64,000 nucleotides of DNA, taken from assembly GCA_032054765.1 (NCBI GenBank), contig DAMBSC010000020.1, positions 1 through 64,000 on the forward strand, read 5' to 3'. This stretch comes from DFXE01 sp032054765 (GTDB lineage: Bacteria; Bacteroidota; Bacteroidia; Bacteroidales; Tannerellaceae). Below the pieces are notes generated by a model. The model saw only the letters and a list, made by a program, of their open reading frames with translations, made no database searches and was not told the DNA's origin. Both the position numbers and the translations under genes were made by a program. Below, in pieces: positions 1 through 6,484 of this stretch (position 1 is its first letter; each line of letters starts with the position of its first letter).

Positions 1-37
1 AATCTTGTTTTATGTCCAACTTTCTGGGTGCAGTTCA
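1..37 (-). mobile_element. Terminal end of a probable IS3-family (IS150-like) insertion sequence
   Basis: Read on the minus strand, positions 37 to 13 give TGAACTGCACCCAGAAAGTT followed by GGACA. This resembles the terminal inverted repeats of IS150-group IS3 elements, which typically begin TGTACTGC/ACCCAAAAAGTTGGACA. If so, the outer tip is near position 37 and the element body lies left of the window. No transposase sequence is in view, so the call rests on one terminus recalled from family consensus. Confidence 0.4.
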
Positions 38-186
38 CTTCGGGTAGTATTTTCCACAAAAGTCCTGCCTTATTTATTCTTGTTTTATAAGAGGTGTATA
101 ACAGTTTTAAAAAGAAAGAAAATAATCAATGTGTTGTAACTATGAGTTGGTAATCTTAATTCAGCAAAAAAGAGTTTATAAAGTTT

Positions 187-215
187 ATATCGGCAGGGTT
201 ATTCCCTGCCGATAT
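187..215 (-). terminator. Hairpin terminator behind the small minus-strand gene
   Basis: A perfect 12-bp inverted repeat (ATATCGGCAGGG, 5-nt loop, CCCTGCCGATAT) lies four bases beyond the stop codon at 219-221. No long U tract follows in either direction, so termination may be weak, or it may act as a 3'-end stabiliser. Confidence 0.6.
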
Positions 216-218
216 TTA

Positions 219-611
219 TTAACAGCTAATCATAAAGCAAACATCACTTTTAGATTTTTTAATGTATAAGTAACCGTTGGGTAAAATCCACCTGCATCCA
301 ATATAGTCGTATTCATAAGCAGAATTTAAATAATTGACGTAATCTGCTAAGAGGCACAAATGGTCTGGAAATATGGACGCAGAATCACTTCGATGGTTTG
401 TATCAAATAAACAGGTTATTGTACTCTGCTCATTATCAAACCGGATTTCTATTGCATAATCCGTTTCTTCCTTTTCGTAATAATTTATAACACAAACAGG
501 ATAGAGGTGAAATTTTTCTTTGATTTGTTTAGCTGTTAATCTCAGTGCAGAACAAGCATGAGTAATAAGCATGGAGAATATTTTCTCATTAAATGTTTTT
601 TCGGGTAACAT
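219..611 (-). CDS. Hypothetical protein (130 aa)
   Basis: A 130-residue soluble protein with no signal peptide or membrane segment and no family that I recognise. It has several Cys residues and a Tyr-rich C-terminal half (YEYDYIGCRW, NGYLYIKK), which reads like a small alpha/beta domain. It starts at ATG 609-611 and ends just before a strong hairpin, supporting a genuine transcription unit. It lies between the IS-like end and the Argonaute operon and points away from that operon, so it is probably independent cargo of the accessory island. Function unknown. Confidence 0.55.
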   Translation of the reverse strand: MLPEKTFNEKIFSMLITHACSALRLTAKQIKEKFHLYPVCVINYYEKEETDYAIEIRFDNEQSTITCLFDTNHRSDSASIFPDHLCLLADYVNYLNSAYEYDYIGCRWILPNGYLYIKKSKSDVCFMISC

Positions 612-934
612 TTTTAGTTCGTGATTATTTCTGTTGTCCCAAGACAGGAATTATAAAATAAAGAAGCGTGGGACAATAGTCTATTTATAACCAGAGGTAT
701 CGGCATACCTTTACTGCAAATAAACCATCCCACGCTTATATCATATTATTTATTCCTTTATCGCACGAACTAACAATTTAGGAACGGAATGAATAAGCAT
801 GATTATCAATAGCCTTTTTCTTGCAGTTAATTTGAAATTTGCCGATTTCCTGATTACAAGAATTTACTAACGCTACTTTTTAACTAATACGAAGCAAAAC
901 TACAAAATAATATTAAAAAATGCCTCCCTTTTAT
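612..934. other. Intergenic stretch with a distant inverted repeat
   Basis: This divergent spacer holds no credible gene. A 10-bp inverted repeat, AAGCGTGGGA at 664-673 and TCCCACGCTT at 728-737, is separated by 54 bp. It could be a remnant of a small mobile element, the base of an RNA stem or an operator pair; nothing here decides between them. Confidence 0.35.
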
Positions 935-942
935 TATCTTTA
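935..942 (+). promoter_or_regulatory. Putative -7 box of the MNT-HEPN/SMEK/pAgo operon
   Basis: TATCTTTA matches the Bacteroidetes -7 consensus TAnnTTTG except for the last base. It lies 22 bases before the ATG at 965, which would give a very short leader. No clear -33 element was seen. Confidence 0.4.
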
Positions 943-964
943 CAGACTCAAATAACTGGTTTAC

Positions 965-1840
965 ATGAAGAAATCAATTAAATACCTGCCCGAAGAAAAA
1001 CAAGAAGATTTAAAGTATCTTGTTAGTATGGTTTTGGAAAGAATTCCCCAGACACAAATGATTATTCTTTACGGTAGCTACGCTACGGGAAAATATGTAG
1101 AATTTGATACACGCATAGATTTCGGTATCCGCACAACCTATATGAGTGATTATGATATATTGGTAGTAACTGACAAGGCAAAAGATAAAGAGGTCGGTCA
1201 GAGGTTGGATAACATTGAAGAAATATATTATAAGAATCCGGAGAAACAAACTCCTGTCCAATTTATTAATGATGACATTAAGAAACTAAACAAAGACCTT
1301 TCAGATGGAAGATATTTTTATACCCAATTGAAAGAAGAAGGAGTTGTTCTATATAACACAGGAAAATATAAGCTTGTAAGGCGTCGTAAGCTGCGTTATG
1401 ATGAAATTAAAGCACAAGCCGAGGAGTATTTTGAGGAAAAATTTAAAGAAGCAAATGAATTTTTGGTTGATGCTACTAATGCATATAATAGAGAAAACTA
1501 TAAAAGAGCTTCTTTTTATCTTCATCAAGCTTGTGAAAATCTGTTTTATGCAGTTCGCTTAGTATTTACACTTGAAAATGGCAAACAGCACAACCTCTCT
1601 AAACTTTTAGCTTCCGTAAGGAAATACTCTGATGAATTTGAAAAGATATTTCCACGTAAGACAGATGAAGAGAAACGGTTATTTACTCTTTTAAAGTCTG
1701 CTTATGTCGAGGCTCGTTATAATCCTAAGTTTCAGGTAACAAAAGAAGATATTGATGCCCTTATTCCTATTGTTGAAAGGCTATTTGAATTGGTGAAACG
1801 GATTTGTGAAGATAGGATTAAGGAATATTCTACAAACTAA
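965..1840 (+). CDS. MNT-HEPN fusion: minimal nucleotidyltransferase with C-terminal HEPN domain
   Basis: The N-terminal domain (about residues 10-130) carries the polymerase-beta nucleotidyltransferase signature: GSYATG at 37-42 and the metal-binding SDYD at 61-64. The C-terminal domain (about 145-285) is HEPN-like, with R181...H187 in RASFYLHQA and a later EARY at 249-252. In MNT/HEPN toxin-antitoxin pairs the HEPN part is an RNase and the MNT part neutralises it by adding nucleotides; here both are on one chain of 291 residues. The next gene starts only two bases after this stop, and the third overlaps the second, so it is the first gene of the Argonaute operon. A role as regulator or extra effector of that system is inferred from position. 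It could also be a self-contained toxin-antitoxin module that happens to be co-transcribed. Confidence 0.8.
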   Translation: MKKSIKYLPEEKQEDLKYLVSMVLERIPQTQMIILYGSYATGKYVEFDTRIDFGIRTTYMSDYDILVVTDKAKDKEVGQRLDNIEEIYYKNPEKQTPVQFINDDIKKLNKDLSDGRYFYTQLKEEGVVLYNTGKYKLVRRRKLRYDEIKAQAEEYFEEKFKEANEFLVDATNAYNRENYKRASFYLHQACENLFYAVRLVFTLENGKQHNLSKLLASVRKYSDEFEKIFPRKTDEEKRLFTLLKSAYVEARYNPKFQVTKEDIDALIPIVERLFELVKRICEDRIKEYSTN

Positions 1841-1842
1841 TT

Positions 1843-3231
1843 ATGAATAGAAAAAAGGTTGTTGATGATATAATTGAGCTAATGGCTCGGTTTAGGGCTG
1901 AAGTAGAAGCCTGTAATAGTGTCAATCTGTATGACATTAATATACATGGAGAAAATGTAATTATTCCGATCTTGAATAAAATATATGGATTAAAGTTAGT
2001 TAATGCTAATTACGAAGAAAAGAATACTTCTGCTATAGACTTGATTGACAGAGAAAACAAAATAGCCATTCAAGTCACCTCTACAGCAAATATTGATAAA
2101 ATTAAACATACACTTGAACAGTATGTGAAATATAAGAAAAATGAGGAATTTGATCGTCTAATAATCTATATATTAACAAAACGACAGAAATCATATTCTA
2201 TTGATTCAATTAACAAAATAATCAATAATCAGTTCGAATTTTCCATAGATAATGACATCTTAGATTATGAAAATCTACTAAAAGAAATCAGCTCATGGAT
2301 ATCTTTATCTAAGTTGCAAGAATTGCTTAATCTTTTACAAGCAGAGTTCTCTGATGAAAAAATAAGTCAAAGGCGATATATTCTTGAAAATAAAGACAAA
2401 TTTGTCCATGAAGTAATTTATCCAAACATATTGGAGGTGAAACTTCCTGAAATTCTGTATGTTGGAAAATTGAGTGTAGATCGTGATGAAGTTATTAAAA
2501 AGTCATGGGAAACAGAATATCGTCTAAAAAAAAGTGCATCAGAAAAAAAAGTAGTTGGAAGAGCCTTTGAATTTATGGGTATACCTAATGTCAAAGATTG
2601 GCATGTGTTTGAGGGGTCTATAATTTCATTTAAACCTTTAAATGAAACTAGTGAACCATTGAGCAGATTGGCAGAAGCTGGAACAGTAGAAGAATACAAT
2701 ACAACAGAATTTCCTTCTAATTTCAAATATGAGAATGCCCTTTCTCAATTAATAGATAACTGCCTACAAGAAATGCTATCTTATAAATTTATACAATGGC
2801 TTCGTAAAGAAAGAATGTTTAGATTTCGTCCAATAGGTATTGCCCGTGAAAGAAAAATTCAGTGGAAAAATAAAAAAATGGCAACTCGAAGTGTTGTGAC
2901 GGAAGTGTGGAATAAAGAAAAAACTCAAATAACACACTTTCGCCAGATGTCATTTAAGATACAATCTTTTATGTCAGAAAACAGATGGTATATTGCTGTT
3001 ACCCCAACTTGGAGCTTTACATACAATGGGTATCAATCCCATAAACAGGAAAGTAAACTAATTACTGATAAAAAGATGTTAGAAAAAAACAGTGCTGTTT
3101 ATCAGCATTTCATGTTTATATCTTATTGTTTGATGAATAAAATAGTTGACAATGAGACAAATTATCCATGGATATCTTTTTCAGACCCTTTTAGGTTAAA
3201 CCTTAGTTATAAAGTAGAGTATGGATATTAA
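1843..3231 (+). CDS. SMEK-domain protein with probable C-terminal APAZ region, partner of the short Argonaute
   Basis: Residues about 1-145 resemble the SMEK domain found at the N-terminus of bacterial immunity proteins: VNLYDIN, then E37, then AIDLID (D66) and IAIQVTS (Q77-S80). The E...D...QxT spacing resembles a PD-(D/E)XK nuclease core with Gln in place of Glu, so nuclease activity is plausible but unproven. Residues about 200-462 have features like APAZ regions that pair with short Argonautes, notably HFRQMSF and RWYIAVTPTWSFTYNGY near 360-400. The APAZ assignment also rests on the 11-bp overlap with the Argonaute gene, the usual arrangement for APAZ partners. Known short-Argonaute partners carry TIR, Sir2, DUF4365-type or HNH effectors; I do not recall a characterised SMEK-APAZ one. 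Confidence 0.7.
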   Translation: MNRKKVVDDIIELMARFRAEVEACNSVNLYDINIHGENVIIPILNKIYGLKLVNANYEEKNTSAIDLIDRENKIAIQVTSTANIDKIKHTLEQYVKYKKNEEFDRLIIYILTKRQKSYSIDSINKIINNQFEFSIDNDILDYENLLKEISSWISLSKLQELLNLLQAEFSDEKISQRRYILENKDKFVHEVIYPNILEVKLPEILYVGKLSVDRDEVIKKSWETEYRLKKSASEKKVVGRAFEFMGIPNVKDWHVFEGSIISFKPLNETSEPLSRLAEAGTVEEYNTTEFPSNFKYENALSQLIDNCLQEMLSYKFIQWLRKERMFRFRPIGIARERKIQWKNKKMATRSVVTEVWNKEKTQITHFRQMSFKIQSFMSENRWYIAVTPTWSFTYNGYQSHKQESKLITDKKMLEKNSAVYQHFMFISYCLMNKIVDNETNYPWISFSDPFRLNLSYKVEYGY

Positions 3232-4636
3232 AATATTAGAAGAACCATTGCTGCAATTTGGGAAAGGGGAACACATTTGTCCAAGAACAGGTATTTACCA
3301 GTATGAGGTATCTGATATGCAGATTGTTCGTCCTGATAAAATTGTTATTGGTTTTATTGGCATGAGTGAAAGTATAGGTGCAGTAATAAGCTGGATAAAA
3401 AAATGTAAAACACATATTGATGGAAAAAACACACATCTTTCAAACCTTTTTCCAAACTTTCCAGGATTTAACGCAACAATAGGTTTTAAAAGTGAAATCG
3501 TCTATGATGATACTTATGTGAGGAAAATTAATAATTCAAGTTTTGATGAAGTCAAAAAGATTTCTGCCGATATAGATGAATTGATAATCAAAGCTGTAGA
3601 TTTATATGTGACTGAAATTAAATTTTTATCTAAAAATAAAAATCCTGATGTCATATTGTGTGTATTAGATGAAAAATTCACAAAAATGATATTCGGCACG
3701 AAAACGATTGAAGTTGAAGATCATGATTTGTTGGGTGAAGATGATTTGATTGAAGTCGAAATCAACTTTAGGAGGCTTTTGAAAGCTAAAGCTATGGAAT
3801 ACAATATACCCATTCAAATAGTGAGAGATAGAATTGTAAAACCAAGTTCTGAAATGCAGGACGAAGCGACTATTGCTTGGAATTTTTTTACAGCCCTATA
3901 CTATAAAGCTTCTGGAACTCCATGGGCTTTGAAGAAGACGTCCAATGATGTTACTTGTTTTGCAGGAATTAGCTTTTATAAAAGCCGAGATAAGAAAACA
4001 ACGCAGACTAGTGTAACTCAAATATTTAATGAACAAGGTAATGGCGTTATTCTTCGTGGAACACCAGTAAAAGAAAGTAAGAAAGATAAACAGCCTCATT
4101 TAACAGAAGAACAAGCTTACACCTTACTTAAAAATTCTTTGGTAGAGTATTACGAAGCCGTAAAGATTTTTCCACAAAGATTAGTTGTTCATAAAAGTTC
4201 TAATTATTCAGAAGAAGAAATTGATGGTTTTCGACGGGTTGCAAAAGATTTGAAAATTAACTCTATTGACTTGGTTACCATTATGCCTACGAATTTCAGG
4301 TTATATAGAGAAAAAGATTATCCTCCTTTGCGGGGCACGATGTTTAGTTTGGATAAACAAAGACATTTTCTTTATACTCGTGGATATGTAAATTATTATG
4401 GTACATATCCGGGGAGATATATACCTCAACCGATAGAAGTAAGACTTTTTTCTTTCGATGAATCTCCTGAACAAATTTGCCGTGAGATTTTGGCTCTGAC
4501 AAAAATGAACTGGAATAATACCCAATTTGACAGTAAATATCCCATTACAATTGATTGCAGTAGAAATGTGGGAGAAATACTTAAATATATAGGAAACGAT
4601 CAGAAACCTCAGATTAAATACAGTTTTTATATGTAG
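3221..4636 (+). CDS. Short prokaryotic Argonaute (MID-PIWI), catalytically inactive
   Basis: This 471-residue protein matches the short-pAgo layout: no PAZ domain, a MID-like half (about 1-215, ending in IPIQIVRDR at 196-204) and a PIWI-like half (about 216-471). The PIWI half contains TCFAGISFY at 245-253 and RLVVHKSSNY at 320-329. Slicing pAgos place catalytic Asp residues in these two strands; here they are GIS and SSN, so the RNase H-like site is absent. Short pAgos use a guide RNA to sense invader DNA and switch on a toxic APAZ-linked effector. The start overlaps the preceding gene by 11 bp, implying translational coupling and a complex with the SMEK/APAZ protein. An accessory location beside tRNA-Leu fits a mobile defence module. 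Confidence 0.85.
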   Translation: MDIKILEEPLLQFGKGEHICPRTGIYQYEVSDMQIVRPDKIVIGFIGMSESIGAVISWIKKCKTHIDGKNTHLSNLFPNFPGFNATIGFKSEIVYDDTYVRKINNSSFDEVKKISADIDELIIKAVDLYVTEIKFLSKNKNPDVILCVLDEKFTKMIFGTKTIEVEDHDLLGEDDLIEVEINFRRLLKAKAMEYNIPIQIVRDRIVKPSSEMQDEATIAWNFFTALYYKASGTPWALKKTSNDVTCFAGISFYKSRDKKTTQTSVTQIFNEQGNGVILRGTPVKESKKDKQPHLTEEQAYTLLKNSLVEYYEAVKIFPQRLVVHKSSNYSEEEIDGFRRVAKDLKINSIDLVTIMPTNFRLYREKDYPPLRGTMFSLDKQRHFLYTRGYVNYYGTYPGRYIPQPIEVRLFSFDESPEQICREILALTKMNWNNTQFDSKYPITIDCSRNVGEILKYIGNDQKPQIKYSFYM

Positions 4637-4648
4637 AACGTTTTAGTA

Positions 4649-4670
4649 TTTGGGAACAATTTGGGAACAA
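4649..4670. repeat. Two adjacent 11-bp direct repeats next to tRNA-Leu
   Basis: TTTGGGAACAA occurs twice back to back between the Argonaute stop and the tRNA terminator. Such a doublet at the edge of accessory DNA beside a tRNA may be an integration scar or a recombinase arm-site, but no matching copy was found at the far edge of the island within this window. Confidence 0.4.
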
Positions 4671-4683
4671 AAGATAAAAAGAA

Positions 4684-4716
4684 AAAGCCTAATTGATTGA
4701 TTTTCAATTAGGCTTT
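4684..4716. terminator. Bidirectional terminator between the Argonaute operon and tRNA-Leu
   Basis: A perfect 13-bp stem (AAAGCCTAATTGA / TCAATTAGGCTTT, 7-nt loop) with A-rich sequence on the left arm and T-rich on the right. It can terminate both the operon from the left and the tRNA transcript from the right. Confidence 0.75.
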
Positions 4717-4727
4717 CATTTAATACG

Positions 4728-4811
4728 TACCCAGAGCCGGGATCGAACCGGCATGGAAATAAATCCACTGGTGTTTGAGACCAGCGCGTCTACCAATTCC
4801 GCCATCTGGGC
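4728..4811 (-). tRNA. tRNA-Leu (anticodon CAA)
   Basis: The minus strand folds as a class II tRNA: acceptor GCCCAGA/TCTGGGT, D-arm with TTGGTAGACG, anticodon stem CTGGT/ACCAG around the loop CTCAAAC, a long variable arm and the T-arm GCCGGTTCGATCCCGGC. The anticodon is CAA. CCA is not encoded. It is a probable integration point for the accessory island ending at 4.7 kb. Confidence 0.93.
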
Positions 4812-4914
4812 TTTTTAAATGCGATGCAAAGGTAGATTTTTTTTTTAATAGTACAAGTATTAGAGACTTTTTTTATTTATTAAGAGTCTGGGAATAAATA
4901 ATAGATTATTTCGT

Positions 4915-4922
4915 TAACTTTG
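4915..4922 (+). promoter_or_regulatory. -7 promoter box for the mannose-1-phosphate guanylyltransferase gene
   Basis: TAACTTTG is an exact match to TAnnTTTG, 26 bases before the ATG at 4949. Confidence 0.65.
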
Positions 4923-4948
4923 TATTAGTAATTAAAATAATCTGATTC

Positions 4949-6031
4949 ATGAATGATAATTATTGCGTAATTATGGGTGGTGGAATTGGAAGTAGATTCT
5001 GGCCCTTCAGTAAAGAAAGTTATCCCAAACAATTTCTAGACTTTTTTGGAACAGGTCGGTCTTTATTACAAATGACTTTTGACCGTTTTGCTAAGATTAT
5101 TCCTATAGAAAATATTTATGTGGTTACTAATGAGGTATATTCTATATTAGTTAGAAAGCAACTTCCAGAACTCAAGGATAATCAGATTCTTTTAGAGCCA
5201 AACAGACGTAATACAGCACCTTGTATTGCTTATGCATCATATCATATAAAAGCTTGTAATCCCAATGCAAATATTGTAGTTGCACCTTCAGATCATTTAA
5301 TACTAAAAGAAGATATTTTTTTGTGTGATGTAAAAAAAGCATTCGATTTTGTTAAAAAAAATAAGGCTTTGGTTACCTTAGGGATTAAGCCTACTCGCCC
5401 TGAAACAGCTTATGGCTATATACAAAGTAGTGATACTGTGATTGGTGAATTTTCGAAAGTAAAGACTTTTACAGAAAAACCAAATTCAGATTTGGCTAAG
5501 GTTTTTTATGAAAGTGGTGAATTTTTCTGGAATTCAGGATTGTTTTTATGGAATATTGATTCGATTCTGGAGGCCTTCAGTAAATTCTTGCCGGATGTCA
5601 GTAGTAGATTTGATTTAGGGAAAAACATATTTAATACTCCGGAAGAAAAAGCTTTCATACAAGAACATTTTCCTTATTGTCCAAATATTTCTATTGACTA
5701 TGGGATTATGGAAAAGGCTGATAATGTATATATGATGTGTGTGGAATTTGGATGGGCCGACCTTGGGACATGGGGGGCCTTGTATGATATTGCAAACAAA
5801 GATGAGAACGACAATGCGAAGTTGAGAAAAAGTAAAGTTATGTTATATGAAAGTAGTGGTAATATTATTGCAATGGATGATCCTAATCGATTAGTTATAA
5901 TAGAAGGCTTGAATGATTATATTATTGCTGAATCAGGTAATGCTTTATTGATTTGTAAGAAAAATGACGAGCAAAGAATTAAGCAAATTGTTGCCGATGT
6001 AAAATTAAAATATGGTAATGAATTTAATTAG
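4949..6031 (+). CDS. manC: Mannose-1-phosphate guanylyltransferase
   Basis: Makes GDP-mannose from mannose-1-phosphate and GTP in the cytoplasm. The 360-residue chain begins with the nucleotidyltransferase loop GGGIGSRFWPFSK, followed by YPKQFLDFFG, then EPNRRNTAPCIAYA, VAPSDHLI and the FTEKP and FFWNSGLFLW signatures of the family. It ends after the catalytic domain; the cupin-type isomerase half seen in longer ManC/AlgA proteins is absent, as is usual in Bacteroidales. It is monocistronic, with its own promoter and terminator. GDP-mannose would feed the polysaccharide locus or protein O-glycosylation; the link to either is inference. Confidence 0.92.
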   Translation: MNDNYCVIMGGGIGSRFWPFSKESYPKQFLDFFGTGRSLLQMTFDRFAKIIPIENIYVVTNEVYSILVRKQLPELKDNQILLEPNRRNTAPCIAYASYHIKACNPNANIVVAPSDHLILKEDIFLCDVKKAFDFVKKNKALVTLGIKPTRPETAYGYIQSSDTVIGEFSKVKTFTEKPNSDLAKVFYESGEFFWNSGLFLWNIDSILEAFSKFLPDVSSRFDLGKNIFNTPEEKAFIQEHFPYCPNISIDYGIMEKADNVYMMCVEFGWADLGTWGALYDIANKDENDNAKLRKSKVMLYESSGNIIAMDDPNRLVIIEGLNDYIIAESGNALLICKKNDEQRIKQIVADVKLKYGNEFN

Positions 6032-6091
6032 TATTTTCAATATAAGCTCCTGTCCTTCTTTCTAAGAACATTAAATGAATTATAAAATCTA

Positions 6092-6130
6092 GCCCTATAA
6101 TTGTGTTATACTATTAGATAGGGCGTTTTT
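6092..6130 (+). terminator. Rho-independent terminator after the guanylyltransferase gene
   Basis: GCCCTAT at 6092-6098 pairs with ATAGGGC at 6118-6124 and is followed by GTTTTT. Confidence 0.7.
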
Positions 6131-6450
6131 ATAGAATAATTGCATAGGGATTATGATGTAGTTGCTTGATCATATTTATTTTTAATTATATTTCAATTGT
6201 TTTTTAGTATAAATATTTATGACATAATCTTTAACTATTTTATTGTTAGGTAATTATGTTGTTGGTTAGCAATGGGGAGATTAAGTGTAAAAATGGCTTA
6301 ATTGCTAAATCTTCATTATGGAAATATCTATACAACTTTGATAATATATTATTGAATAATAATAACAATATAATAATAATACAAAAGAAATATCATGCAA
6401 ATTCAATAAGATTCGTTCTAAGTCTTATGTCAACGTTTCTTTAATAATAC
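6131..6450. other. Intergenic region without a convincing gene
   Basis: Very AT-rich leader region upstream of the peptidase promoter. A short frame at 6256-6444 is dominated by Asn and Ile codons, as expected for random AT-rich DNA. No structured element was recognised. Confidence 0.5.
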
Positions 6451-6458
6451 TACCTTTG
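6451..6458 (+). promoter_or_regulatory. -7 promoter box for the peptidase-lipA operon
   Basis: TACCTTTG matches TAnnTTTG exactly, 27 bases before the ATG at 6485. Confidence 0.65.
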
Positions 6459-6484
6459 TACTTATTCTTAAAATTGAATTATTC

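Noticed and set aside
6256..6444. 62-codon plus-strand frame before the peptidase gene
   Set aside because: Composition is dominated by Asn and Ile runs from AT-rich DNA, it ends just before a strong promoter, and it resembles no protein.
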